This document shows positions 51,258 to 60,122 of a stretch of DNA of 64,000 nucleotides, piece after piece; within the stretch, counting starts at the first letter, position 1, and the number at the start of each line of letters is the position of its first letter. The stretch comes from Zeimonas sp032027205 (GTDB lineage: Bacteria; Pseudomonadota; Gammaproteobacteria; Burkholderiales; Burkholderiaceae_E). The notes beneath the pieces were generated by a model, which saw only the letters and a program-made list of their open reading frames with translations, searched no databases and was not told the DNA's origin. The position numbers were made by a program, and so were the translations under genes. The DNA is taken from positions 2,046,219-2,110,218 of the forward strand of contig JAVSMN010000001.1 in assembly GCA_032027205.1 (NCBI GenBank), written 5' to 3'.

Positions 51258-52598
51258 TTACGAAGCGCTTAAGGCCGCGTTCTCGTGTGTGCGGGGCAAC
51301 TGCACGAGCACGCGAAGACCTCCGAGCGGCGAACGATCGAGCTCGATGCGTCCCGCGTGCCGATCGATCACAGCCTTCGCAATCGCGAGGCCCAGTCCGC
51401 TGCCGCCGTCTCCGCCGGCAGTGCGACCGTAGAAGCGATCGAAAACGCGCTCGCGTTCCTCGACGGCAATGCCGGGGCCGTCGTCGTCCACGCTGATGCA
51501 CGCCAGGTCGTCGTCGATCTCGATGCCGACGGCAACGCGACTGCCGGCCGGCGTGTGCCGCAACGCGTTGTCCACCAGGTTGCGCAGGAGGCTGTGCAGC
51601 GCGCTCGCGTCGCCGCGCAGCGCGAGCGCGTCCGGGGCATCGAACTCGATCTTCGAGCCGCGCGCGACGGCCAGCGGCGTCATCTCGGCGACGACGGCTC
51701 GCGCCACCCGGGCAAGATCGATGCGCTCCTCGGGCGTGGCGCGCGCCTGCGGTTCGCTGCGCGCGAGCGTGAGCAACTGGTCGACCAGGTGCGCGGAGCG
51801 GTCGATGCCGGCATTGAGCTCGCACAGCGCTTCGGCGCGCGCCCGATCGTCGCGCGCGCGCGCCATCAGGCCGGCCTGCAGCTTCAGCGCGGCGATCGGC
51901 GTGCGCAATTCGTGGGCGGCGTCGGCAACGAAGGCGCGCTGCGCGGCGAAGGAAGCGCGCAGGCGTCCTAGCAGGCCGTTGAGCGACGTCACCATCGGCT
52001 CGACTTCGACCGGAATGTCCGCCTCGGGCACCGGGTCGAGTCGATTCGCGTCGCGTCGTCGCAGTTCGGTGGCGATCTGCTCGACCGGCACGAGCGACTT
52101 GCCGACCAGCCACCAGATCGCCAGCGCGACCAGCGGCGCGAAGAAGAGAAGCGGCGTAAGGCTGCGCAGCGCCGCCGCCGCGGCGATCCGCTCGCGCACC
52201 TCGAAGGGCTGCCCGACCTGGATCACGCGTCCGCGCGCGAGCGTGCTGTAGACCCGCCAGCGTTCGCCGCCGGTGACGACGTCGGAAAAGCCGAGCGTGG
52301 CGCGCTCGGGCAGCCGCGCGCGCGATCGTGTGTGCGACAGGTAGATCTTCGAGCCGTCGGCGCTCCAGATCTGCACGACGAAGTCGAACTGTTCGCGGTC
52401 CTCGGGCGGACCGGGCGGCGGCAGCACCGCGCCCTGGTCGCGCAGCGACAGCGCCATCTGTCGCAGGTGGTAATCGAACAGTTCGTGACTGTCGCGCAGC
52501 ACGTAGCGGTAGGTAACGGTTCCGATGACCGCTTCGGCGAGGATGAACAGCGGCAGCAGGGACAGCAGCAGTCGCGTCCGGATCGAAGAACCGGTCAT
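51258..52598 (-). CDS. Sensor histidine kinase, QseC/TctE-type
   Basis: 446 residues. Helices at about 9-30 and 148-166 flank a periplasmic sensor with DFVVQIWSADGSKIYLSHTR, typical of QseC-like 2CSK_N sensors. H box FVADAAHELRTPIAALKLQ (H229), N box LLRNLVDNALRHTPAG, G boxes DDGPGIAVEERE and GSGLGLAIAKAVI. It overlaps the regulator stop by 4 nt. Signal unknown; neighbouring degP suggests an envelope link. Confidence 0.85.
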   Translation of the reverse strand: MTGSSIRTRLLLSLLPLFILAEAVIGTVTYRYVLRDSHELFDYHLRQMALSLRDQGAVLPPPGPPEDREQFDFVVQIWSADGSKIYLSHTRSRARLPERATLGFSDVVTGGERWRVYSTLARGRVIQVGQPFEVRERIAAAAALRSLTPLLFFAPLVALAIWWLVGKSLVPVEQIATELRRRDANRLDPVPEADIPVEVEPMVTSLNGLLGRLRASFAAQRAFVADAAHELRTPIAALKLQAGLMARARDDRARAEALCELNAGIDRSAHLVDQLLTLARSEPQARATPEERIDLARVARAVVAEMTPLAVARGSKIEFDAPDALALRGDASALHSLLRNLVDNALRHTPAGSRVAVGIEIDDDLACISVDDDGPGIAVEERERVFDRFYGRTAGGDGGSGLGLAIAKAVIDRHAGRIELDRSPLGGLRVLVQLPRTHENAALSAS

Positions 52599-53272
52599 GC
52601 GCCTTCCTGCGTCTCCGGCCGCGGAACGAAGTAGCCGACGCCGCGCACGTTCTGGATGAAGTCGTGTCCGAGCTTGCGTCGCAGGCCGTGGATGTAGACC
52701 TCGACCGCGTTGCTCTCGACTGATTCGCCCCAGCCGTACAGGCGGTCCTCGAGCTGCGCGCGCGACAGGATCGCGCCCGGGCGCATCATCAGCGCTTCGA
52801 GAACCGCGTATTCACGCGAAGACAGCGCAACCGCCTCGCCGTCGCGCGTGACCTCGCGCGTGGACGGATCGATGCGCACGCCGCCGTGCTCGAACACCGA
52901 GGCGGCGCGCCCGGCACTGCGCCGAAGCAGCGCGCGCATGCGCGCGGCGAGCTCCTCGAGGTCGAAGGGCTTGACGAGGTAGTCGTCGGCGCCGGCATCC
53001 AGTCCGCCGATGCGGTCCTGCACCTCGTCACGCGCGGTGACGATCAGCACCGGCGTCTTGTCGGCGCGCGAGCGCATCGCGCGCAGCAGCGAGATGCCGT
53101 CGCGCCCGGGCAGGCCCAGGTCGAGGAGAACGAGGTCGAACTCGGAGGTGGCGAGCGCGGTGTCGGCGGCCTCGGCGTCACGCACCCAGTCGAGCGCATA
53201 GCCGTCCTGCCGCAGCGCGGTCTGCACGGCCTGCCCGATCATCCGGTCGTCTTCGACGAGCAACACCCTCAT
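52595..53272 (-). CDS. OmpR-family response regulator, QseB-type
   Basis: 225 residues. Receiver begins MRVLLVEDDRMIGQAVQTAL with phospho-acceptor D51 (DLVLLDLGLPGRDG) and DDYLVKPFDLEELAAR; the C-terminal winged helix has SSREYAVLEALMMRPGAILS, VEVYIHGLRRKLG and NVRGVGYFV. Partner of the kinase with which it overlaps. Start ATG 53272. Confidence 0.87.
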   Translation of the reverse strand: MRVLLVEDDRMIGQAVQTALRQDGYALDWVRDAEAADTALATSEFDLVLLDLGLPGRDGISLLRAMRSRADKTPVLIVTARDEVQDRIGGLDAGADDYLVKPFDLEELAARMRALLRRSAGRAASVFEHGGVRIDPSTREVTRDGEAVALSSREYAVLEALMMRPGAILSRAQLEDRLYGWGESVESNAVEVYIHGLRRKLGHDFIQNVRGVGYFVPRPETQEGA

Positions 53273-53376
53273 GGGCGCCGAGAATACCGCGGCGCGGGGC
53301 GGGGGCATGGTTGACGACGAGACGTTGGCGCGGGCGAAGGTGCGGGCTGCCTGCCGCGGACGCGCCGATGCGCAGC

Positions 53377-53452
53377 CCCCGCTGCGCGGGGTTCGCTGCG
53401 ATGCTCGCATCGCCGGCGTGGCGCCACGCAACTCGCTGCGCGAGCTTCGCTC
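53377..53452. other. Cluster of four consecutive short palindromes
   Basis: Within the 256-nt spacer 53273-53528 lie back-to-back inverted repeats: CCCCGC-TGC-GCGGGG (53377-53391), GCGATGC-TC-GCATCGC (53398-53413), GCGTGGC-GCCACGC (53416-53429) and CTCGC-TGC-GCGAG (53432-53444), with a small GAGC-TTC-GCTC overlapping the last. No T run on either strand. The rest of this spacer shows no convincing gene. Confidence 0.5.
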
Positions 53453-53528
53453 GAACAGGCGCGGCGAGTCAGAAGGCGACGCGCGCCTCGCGGCGTTCCG
53501 ATCTCGCCGTCGAACCGGTGAACTGGCC

Positions 53529-55022
53529 CTAGTTCGCCACTAGTACTTCAGTGCAGGGGTCGCCGTCGGAGTCGACGGTTTCCATGCGAACCGTGAACCC
53601 CCACAACCGCTGCAGGTGCGACAGCACGCGCGTGGTGTCTTCGTTCAGCGGGCGGCCGCGGAACTGCGTGTGGTGCAGCGTGAGGCTGCGGTCGCCGTCG
53701 CGTTCGTAGCGGACGACCTGGATGTCGGGCAGCCGGGCGTCGCGGTCGTAATGGGCGGCGAGCAACTTGCGCACGCGCCGGTAGCCCGCCTCGTTGTGGA
53801 TGCTGTCGACCTCGAGCGTCGGCTCGCCCTGGCGGTCGGCGATGGCGAACAGGCGGAACTCGCGGATCAGCCGCGGCGACAGGAATTGCGCGATGAACGA
53901 CTCGTCCTTGTAATTGCGCATCGCAAAGTCGAGCACCGGCCGCCAGTCGGTGCCGGCGATGTCGGGGAACCACTCGCGGTCTTCCGGCGTGGGCCGCTCG
54001 CAGATGCGGCGGATGTCGGAGAACATCGCGAAGCCCAGCGTGTACGGGTTGCAGCCGGAGTAGCCCGGTTCGTCGAAGCCGGGCTGCGCGATCACGTTCG
54101 TGTGCGCGCCCAGGAACTCGAACATGAAGCCGTCGTCGACCAGTCCCTTGTCGTACAGGCGGTTCAGGATCGTGTAGTGCCAGAAGGTGGCCCAGCCCTC
54201 GTTCATCACCTTCGTGAGGCCCTGCGGATAGAAGTACTGCGCGACGCGACGCACGATGCGCACCAACTCACGCTGCCACGGCTCGAGCTTCGGGGAGTTC
54301 TTCTCGATGAAGTAGAGCAGGTTCTCCTGCGGCTCCTCGGCGCGCGCCGGATCGGGCGGTGGCTGCCTGCGTTCCCGCTTCGGCAGCGTGCGCCAGATCT
54401 CGTCGTGGTGCTTCCAGGCATGGTCGCGCCGCTCGCGCACGCGCTCGCGCTCGGCCTGCGGCGTGAGCGGCCGCGGGTGCGGGTAGCGGCTCACGCCGTG
54501 GTCCATCAGCGCATGGCAGGCGTCGAGGATTTCCTCGACCGCCTCGGCGCCGTGGCGCTCCTCGCAGTCCATCACGTAGCGGCGCGCGAACACCATGTAG
54601 TCGACGATCGCGTCGGCCTGCGTCCACTGGCGGAACAGGTAGTTGCCCTTGAAGAACGAGTTGTGCCCGTAGCATGCGTGCGCGATGACCAGCGCCTGCA
54701 GCGGCATCGGGTTCTCTTCCATCAGGTACGCGATGCACGGGTTCGAGTTGATGACGATCTCGTACGCCAGGCCGCGCGCGCCGCGCCGGTACATGTGCTC
54801 CTGCGCGATGTACGCCTTGCCGAAGCTCCAGTGCGGATAGCCGATCGGCAGGCCGGTGGACGCGTAGGCGTCGAGCATCTGCGCGCTGCTGATCACCTCG
54901 ATCTGGTTCGGATAGCAGTCGAGCCCGAACTCGCCGACGGCGATCTCGGCGATCGCCTCGTCGTAGCGGGCGATCAGGTCGAAGGTCCACTCGGCGCCGC
55001 TGGAGAGGGGCGCGGACATCAT
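53529..55022 (-). CDS. SpoVR family protein
   Basis: 497 residues. FDLIARYDEAIAEIAVGEFG, YPHWSFGKAYIAQEHMYRRG, AHACYGHNSFFKGNYLFRQW and MNEGWATFWHYTILNRLYDK are the strongly conserved SpoVR blocks; the two H-rich segments (ACYGHN and EGWATFWH) look like metal ligands. The function is unknown: needed for spore cortex in Bacillus, but here always paired with the DUF444 and PrkA proteins, as in E. coli ycgB/yeaH/yeaG. ATG 55022 overlaps the DUF444 stop. No sporulation genes are present. Confidence 0.92.
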   Translation of the reverse strand: MMSAPLSSGAEWTFDLIARYDEAIAEIAVGEFGLDCYPNQIEVISSAQMLDAYASTGLPIGYPHWSFGKAYIAQEHMYRRGARGLAYEIVINSNPCIAYLMEENPMPLQALVIAHACYGHNSFFKGNYLFRQWTQADAIVDYMVFARRYVMDCEERHGAEAVEEILDACHALMDHGVSRYPHPRPLTPQAERERVRERRDHAWKHHDEIWRTLPKRERRQPPPDPARAEEPQENLLYFIEKNSPKLEPWQRELVRIVRRVAQYFYPQGLTKVMNEGWATFWHYTILNRLYDKGLVDDGFMFEFLGAHTNVIAQPGFDEPGYSGCNPYTLGFAMFSDIRRICERPTPEDREWFPDIAGTDWRPVLDFAMRNYKDESFIAQFLSPRLIREFRLFAIADRQGEPTLEVDSIHNEAGYRRVRKLLAAHYDRDARLPDIQVVRYERDGDRSLTLHHTQFRGRPLNEDTTRVLSHLQRLWGFTVRMETVDSDGDPCTEVLVAN

Positions 55023-56296
55023 CGTTCCAGTGCCGCGACCGACGGCTGGTGCTTTCCGAACAGTCCGCGAAACACCGGCCAGATGTCGCGGCTCTCGTGC
55101 ACCTCGCGCATTGCGAAGGTGTCGATGGGGATGCGCCGGTAGGCCGCCGACAGCGTCGAGACGCGCGAGCCCGCCTCGCAGACCTCGATGTACGCGTAGT
55201 GGCGCACCAGCGGCAGCAGCGCGGTTTCGAGAAAACCGCGGCTCTTCTCGGGGTCGGCGCCGAAGGCATCGCCGTCGGAGGCCTGCGCGCCGTAGATGTT
55301 CCACGCGTCGAGCGGAAAGCGCTCCTTGATGATCTCGTTCATCAGTGCGAGCGCCGACAACACCACCGTGCCGCCGGTCTTGCGATCGTGGAAGAAGCGC
55401 TGCTCGTCCACCTCTTCCGCGTCGTCGGTGTGGCGGATGAAGACGATCTCGAGCCGCTCGTACTTGCGCGACAGGAACAGGTGCAGCAGCGCGAAGAAGC
55501 GCTTGGCGAGATCCTTCTTGCGCTCGTCCATCGAAGCCGAGACGTCCATCAGGCAGAACATCACCGCCTGGCTCACCGGCTTGGGCGTGAGCGTGCGATA
55601 GCGGTAGCGAAGGTCGAGTTCGTCGAGGAACGGAACCGCGGCGATGCGACGCTGCAGCCGTTCGACCTCCTCCAGCCAGGTCGGGCGCTCCGGCGCCTCG
55701 GCCGGCGCCGAGTCGAGCAGCGCCTGCACGTGGGCGAGCGCGCGCCGCGGCGCGCCGCGCAGCGCGACGCGCCGTCCGATCGCATTGCGCAGCGACCGAT
55801 TCACCGACAGGTTGGTGGGCGAGCCGTTCGTCGTGAAACCGGCGCGCGTGAGGCACTGCTCGCGGATCTCGCCGAAGGTGGTGCGGACCATCCGCGGCAA
55901 CTCGAGGTCGTCGAAGAAGATCTGCATGAACTCTTCGCGCGACAGCGTGAACGCGAAGGCATCGGTGGCCTCGCCGCTGCCGCCCTCGCTGCCCGAGCCG
56001 TCGCCGTCTCCGTCGCCGCCGTCGGGGCGCGGGAGCTTGTCGCCAGGATTGAACCTGCGGTTGCCCGGCAGCACGTGCTCGTAGTCGCCGCCGGCGCCGT
56101 GGCGGAACGCGGGCTCGGAGACGTCACGAACGGGGATCGAGACCTTGCCGCCGCGCTCGAGGTCGCGGATCGAGCGCCCGGCGACCATGTCGGTTACGGC
56201 GCGGCGAATCTGCGCCTTGTAGCGGCGCATGAACCGCTCGCGGTTCACCGCGCTGCCGGAGCGATCGTTCGGACGGCGATCGATGACCACGGACAT
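55019..56296 (-). CDS. DUF444 (YeaH-type) protein with VWA-like domain
   Basis: 425 residues. IDRRPNDRSGSAVNRERFMR is the standard start, a Gly/Asp-rich stretch (about 93-107) follows, and FCLMDVSASMDERKKDLAKR carries the D-x-S-x-S metal site of a von Willebrand A fold. FFALLHLFLSRKYERLEIVF and FHDRKTGGTVVLSALALMNE are family blocks. Works with the PrkA kinase, probably as its effector. AAAGGAGC lies 9 nt before ATG 56296. ATGA overlap with spoVR. Confidence 0.92.
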   Translation of the reverse strand: MSVVIDRRPNDRSGSAVNRERFMRRYKAQIRRAVTDMVAGRSIRDLERGGKVSIPVRDVSEPAFRHGAGGDYEHVLPGNRRFNPGDKLPRPDGGDGDGDGSGSEGGSGEATDAFAFTLSREEFMQIFFDDLELPRMVRTTFGEIREQCLTRAGFTTNGSPTNLSVNRSLRNAIGRRVALRGAPRRALAHVQALLDSAPAEAPERPTWLEEVERLQRRIAAVPFLDELDLRYRYRTLTPKPVSQAVMFCLMDVSASMDERKKDLAKRFFALLHLFLSRKYERLEIVFIRHTDDAEEVDEQRFFHDRKTGGTVVLSALALMNEIIKERFPLDAWNIYGAQASDGDAFGADPEKSRGFLETALLPLVRHYAYIEVCEAGSRVSTLSAAYRRIPIDTFAMREVHESRDIWPVFRGLFGKHQPSVAALER

Positions 56297-56313
56297 CGCC
56301 GAATGCTCCTTTA

Positions 56314-58236
56314 CTACTGCGACTTGCGAACTCGCAGGTACCACTCGCAGAGCAGCCGCACCTGCTTCTCGGTGTAGCCCTTTTCAACCATACGCGCAAC
56401 GAAGCTCTCGTGCTTGCGCCGGTCTTCGGCCGACGCCTTCGCGTTGAACGAGATCACCGGCAGCAGCTCCTCGGTGTTCGAGAACATCTTCTTCTCGATC
56501 ACCTCGCGCAGCTTCTCGTAGCTGGTCCACGCCGGGTTTTCGCCGCCGTGCTGTGCGCGGGCGCGCAGCACGAAGTTGACGATCTCGTTGCGGAAGTCTT
56601 TCGGGTTCGCGATGCCGGCCGGCTTCTCGATCTTCTCGAGCTCGGCGTTCAGCTGCGCGCGGTCGAAACTCTCGTTCGTTTCCGGATCGCGGTAGTCCTC
56701 GTCCTGGATCCAGTAGTCGGCGAAAGTGACGTAGCGATCGAAGATGTTCTGGCCGTACTCGGAGTACGACTCCAGGTACGCCGTCTGGATCTCCTTGCCG
56801 ATGAATTCCGCATAGCGCGGCGCGAGCCAGCTCTTCGTGAAGTCGAGCCAGCGCCGCTGCGTTTCCTCGGGCAGGCCCTCGCGCAGCAGGCGCTGCTCGA
56901 GCACGTACATCAGGTGCACCGGGTTCGCCGCGATCTCGGTCTGGTCGTGGTTGAACACCGCCGACAGCACCTTGTACGCGAAGCGGGTGGACAGCCCGGT
57001 CATGCCCTCGTCGATGCCGGCGTAGTCGCGGTACTCCTGCACCGACTTCGCATTGGGCTCGACGTCTTTCAGGTTCTCGCCGTCGTAGACGCGCAGCTTG
57101 GCGTAGATGCTCGAGTTCTCGGGCTCCTTCAGCCGCGTGAGCACGGCGAACTGCGCCATCATCTCGAGCGTTCCGGGCGCGCACGGCGCCGCCGCCAGCG
57201 AGCTGCCGGAGAGCAGCTTCTTGTAGATGCGCACTTCCTCGGAGAACTGCAGGCAGTACGGCACCTTGACCACGTAGATGCGGTCGAGGAAGGCTTCGTT
57301 GTTGCGGTTGTTGCGGAACGCCTGCCACTCGCTCTCGTTGGAGTGCGCGAGGATCATTCCCTGGAACGGAATCGCCGACAGCCCCTCGGTACCCTTGAAG
57401 TTGCCCTCCTGCGTGGCGGTGAGCAGCGGGTGCAGCATCTTGATCGGCGCCTTGAACATCTCGACGAACTCGAGCAGCCCCTGGTTGGCCAGGCACAGGC
57501 CGCCGGAGTAGCTGTAGGCGTCGGGGTCGTCCTGCGACAGCGATTCGAGCTTGCGGATGTCGACCTTGCCCACCAGTGACGAGATGTCCTGGTTGTTCTC
57601 GTCGCCGGGCTCGGTCTTGGAGATGGCGACCTGCTTGAGTACCGACGGCTGCACGCGCACGACGCGGAACTGCGCGATGTCGCCCTCGTACTCGCCCAGG
57701 CGTTTCACCGCCCACGGGCTCATGATGCCGTTCAGGTAGCGGCGCGGGATGCCGTACTCGCTCTCGAGCATCGGCCCTTCGCGATCGGGCCGGAACAGGC
57801 CCAGCGGTGACTCGTTGACCGGCGAGCCCTTCAGCGCGTAGATCGGGTAGCTCTCCATCAGCGCCTTCAGGCGCTCGGCGATCGACGACTTTCCGCCGCC
57901 GACCGGCCCGAGCAGATACAGCACCTGCTTGCGCTCTTCGAGTCCTTGCGCAGCGTGACGGAAGAACGACACGATCTGGGCGATCGCGTCATCCATGCCG
58001 TAGAACTCGGCGAAGGCCGGGTACCGGCGGATGATCCGGTTCGAGAACAGCCGGGAGAGTCGCGGGTCGTTGCGGGTATCGATGACCTCGGGGTCGCCGA
58101 TCGCCGCGAGCATCCGCTCGGCTGCACTGGCGTACGCGAGAGGATCGTCGCGACAAAGCTCGAGATACTCGAGGAGCGACATCTCCTCGTCACGCGCCTT
58201 CGCGTACGTTTCCCGATACGCATCGAACAGGTTCAT
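56314..58236 (-). CDS. prkA: PrkA (YeaG-type) AAA+ serine protein kinase
   Basis: 640 residues. AAA+ Walker A LLGPVGGGKSSIAERL (K116), GLLEFVEMFKAPIKMLHPLL, and SNESEWQAFRNNRNNEAFLD are PrkA hallmarks; the C-terminal part (about 420-640) is the PrkA-specific domain with WLAPRYAEFIGKEIQTAYLE. The family is a stress and starvation kinase with ATPase activity; in enterobacteria the yeaGH pair is RpoS-dependent. First gene of the three-gene module, 17 nt before the DUF444 gene. The upstream 58237-58370 region holds its promoter; no clear hexamers seen on this strand. Confidence 0.93.
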   Translation of the reverse strand: MNLFDAYRETYAKARDEEMSLLEYLELCRDDPLAYASAAERMLAAIGDPEVIDTRNDPRLSRLFSNRIIRRYPAFAEFYGMDDAIAQIVSFFRHAAQGLEERKQVLYLLGPVGGGKSSIAERLKALMESYPIYALKGSPVNESPLGLFRPDREGPMLESEYGIPRRYLNGIMSPWAVKRLGEYEGDIAQFRVVRVQPSVLKQVAISKTEPGDENNQDISSLVGKVDIRKLESLSQDDPDAYSYSGGLCLANQGLLEFVEMFKAPIKMLHPLLTATQEGNFKGTEGLSAIPFQGMILAHSNESEWQAFRNNRNNEAFLDRIYVVKVPYCLQFSEEVRIYKKLLSGSSLAAAPCAPGTLEMMAQFAVLTRLKEPENSSIYAKLRVYDGENLKDVEPNAKSVQEYRDYAGIDEGMTGLSTRFAYKVLSAVFNHDQTEIAANPVHLMYVLEQRLLREGLPEETQRRWLDFTKSWLAPRYAEFIGKEIQTAYLESYSEYGQNIFDRYVTFADYWIQDEDYRDPETNESFDRAQLNAELEKIEKPAGIANPKDFRNEIVNFVLRARAQHGGENPAWTSYEKLREVIEKKMFSNTEELLPVISFNAKASAEDRRKHESFVARMVEKGYTEKQVRLLCEWYLRVRKSQ

Positions 58237-58325
58237 GGTCCCTCCTTATGAACTTCTGCTCTCTCGCCTTCGCTTGATGCTAGCGCGAAGTCGCAGCATG
58301 CGCCCTTGACAGCAATCGTAATGCC

Positions 58326-58341
58326 TACACTCTCCTGTGTA
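58326..58341. promoter_or_regulatory. TACAC-N6-GTGTA palindrome, possible repressor operator
   Basis: A perfect 5-bp inverted repeat spaced by 6 nt, 15 nt after a TTGACA (58306-58311), and 30 nt before the small ORF at 58371. Palindromes of this shape near the promoter are typical of TetR-family autoregulation, but no match to a defined consensus is claimed. Confidence 0.35.
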
Positions 58342-58370
58342 ACGATGCAGCGTTGCTCAGGGAGGACACG

Positions 58371-58436
58371 ATGGCGACGGGAATGCGGGTATCCACCGAC
58401 GAACGGCGCCTCGCTTACCCGGCGAGCGGCCGATAG
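58371..58436 (+). pseudogene. 5' remnant of a gene, possibly a TetR-type regulator
   Basis: A 21-codon frame (MATGMRVSTDERRLAYPASG) with an excellent ribosome site (CAGGGAGGACACG before ATG), TTGACA and a palindrome upstream. Its 3' part runs into the end of ettA on the other strand (stop of ettA at 58415). Full expression signals on such a short frame suggest the start of a gene whose body was lost at the ettA junction. DERRLA resembles the first residues of some TetR regulators, but the sequence is too short to prove it. Confidence 0.3.
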
Positions 58437-60082
58437 CGCAGTCGGTGCGGCGTGTCGGCATCCTCACCCAGTCGACGGCGCCGGTCCGCGCGATACTCGG
58501 CGAAGTTGCCCTCGAACCAGACGACGCGGCTGTCGCCCTCGAACGAGAGGATGTGCGTCGCAATGCGGTCGAGAAACCAGCGGTCGTGGGAGATCACCAC
58601 CGCGCAGCCGGGGAAGTCGAGCAGCGCCTGCTCGAGCGCCCGCAGCGTCTCGACGTCGAGGTCGTTGGTGGGTTCGTCGAGCAGCAGCAGGTTCGCGCCG
58701 GCGCGCAGCACCTTGGCGAGTTGCACGCGGTTGCGTTCGCCGCCGGAAAGCTCGCCGATGCGCTTCTGCTGATCGGCGCCCTTGAAGTTGAAGCGCGCCA
58801 CCCACGCGCGGCTCGGCGTGCGAAAGCCGCCGACTTCGATCTCGTCGAGCCCGTCGGAGATCTCCTCCCAGACGGTCTTCGCTGCATCGAGCGTTTCGCG
58901 GCTCTGGTCCACGCAGGCCGCTTTCACGGTGTCGCCCACGCGCAGCACGCCGGCGTCGGCCTTCTCCTCGCCCATGATCATCCGGAACAGCGTCGTCTTG
59001 CCGGCGCCGTTCGGGCCGATCACGCCGACGATGCCGCCCGGTGGAAGGCGAAACGACAGTTCGTCGAACAGCAGCCGTTCGCCGAAGCTCTTGCGCAGCC
59101 CCTCGGCCTTGACAACGAGGTCGCCCAGGCGCGGCCCGGGCGGGATGAACAACTCGTTCGTTTCGTTGCGCCGCTGCGTCTCGCTGGACGCGAGCTCTTC
59201 GAATCGCGCGAGGCGGGCCTTGCTCTTGGCCTGGCGCGCCTTCGGGTTGGCGCGCACCCACTCGAGCTCGGCCTGCATCGCGCGGATGCGCGCCGATTCC
59301 TGCTTCGCTTCGACCTCGAGGCGCTTCTCCTTCTGCTCGAGCCACGACGAGTAGTTACCCTGCCACGGGATGCCGTGGCCGCGGTCGAGCTCGAGGATCC
59401 AGCCGGCGACGTTGTCGAGGAAGTAGCGATCGTGCGTGACGGCGATGACGGTGCCGGGGAAACGCTCGAGGAATTGCTCGAGCCACTGCACGGATAGCGC
59501 GTCGAGGTGGTTGGTCGGCTCGTCCAGCAGCAGCATGTCGGGTTCGCTGAGCAGCAGCCGGCACAACGCCACGCGCCGGCGCTCCCCGCCGGAGAGCCTG
59601 GTGACGTCGGCATCCCAAGCCGGCAGTCGCAGCGCGTCGGCCGCCACCTCGAGCTTGCGCTCGATCTCCCAGCCGCCGGCCGCGTCGATCTTCGACTGCA
59701 GCTCGCCCTGGCGCTCGAGCAGCCGATTCATCTCGTCGTCGTCCATCGGCTCGGCGAAACGCTCGCTGACCTCGTTGAACTCGTGCAGCAGCGCGATCGT
59801 CTGGCCGAGTCCCTGCTCGACGTTGCCGCGCACGTCGAGCGCGGGGTCGAGTTGCGGCTCCTGCGGCAGGTAGCCGATGCGCAAACCCGGCATCGGCGTC
59901 GCCTCGCCGTCGTACTCGCGATCGATGCCGGCCATGATGCGCAGCAGCGTCGACTTGCCCGAGCCGTTCAGGCCGAGCACGCCGATCTTGGCGCCGGGGA
60001 AGAAGCTGAGCGAGATGTCCTTCAGGATCACGCGCTTGGGGGGCACGACCTTGCCCACCCGGTTCATCGTGTAGACGTACAT
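58415..60082 (-). CDS. ettA: ABC-F translational throttle ATPase EttA
   Basis: 555 residues, two fused ABC domains without membrane parts. Walker A GLNGSGKSTLL and GPNGAGKTTLF; signatures LSGGERRRVALCRLL and LSGGERNRVQLAKVL; Walker B MLLLDEPTNHLD and LLLLDEPTNDLD. The start MYVYTMNRVGKVVPPKRVIL and the arm insert after about residue 95 are EttA-like. It acts at the ribosomal E site, gating the first peptide bond according to ATP/ADP. Stop falls inside the scrap ORF at 58371-58436. Confidence 0.93.
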   Translation of the reverse strand: MYVYTMNRVGKVVPPKRVILKDISLSFFPGAKIGVLGLNGSGKSTLLRIMAGIDREYDGEATPMPGLRIGYLPQEPQLDPALDVRGNVEQGLGQTIALLHEFNEVSERFAEPMDDDEMNRLLERQGELQSKIDAAGGWEIERKLEVAADALRLPAWDADVTRLSGGERRRVALCRLLLSEPDMLLLDEPTNHLDALSVQWLEQFLERFPGTVIAVTHDRYFLDNVAGWILELDRGHGIPWQGNYSSWLEQKEKRLEVEAKQESARIRAMQAELEWVRANPKARQAKSKARLARFEELASSETQRRNETNELFIPPGPRLGDLVVKAEGLRKSFGERLLFDELSFRLPPGGIVGVIGPNGAGKTTLFRMIMGEEKADAGVLRVGDTVKAACVDQSRETLDAAKTVWEEISDGLDEIEVGGFRTPSRAWVARFNFKGADQQKRIGELSGGERNRVQLAKVLRAGANLLLLDEPTNDLDVETLRALEQALLDFPGCAVVISHDRWFLDRIATHILSFEGDSRVVWFEGNFAEYRADRRRRLGEDADTPHRLRYRPLAG

Positions 60083-60118
60083 TGAGGAGGTGAAGGGTTA
60101 AGGGTGAAGGGGGAGGGT
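60083..60118 (+). repeat. Imperfect GGTGAAG heptamer repeat, copy 2
   Basis: Units GGTGAAG, GGTTAAG, GGTGAAG, GGGGAGG follow in tandem, starting TTGAGGA. The string aligns with the spacer at 4791-4824 with few changes. It fills the gap between ettA and the DUF2272 gene. Confidence 0.55.
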
Positions 60119-60122
60119 AACT

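Noticed and set aside
58306..58331. TTGACA with TACACT as a sigma-70 promoter
   Set aside because: The spacer is only 14 nt, too short for a normal promoter; another -10 must be used if the promoter is active.
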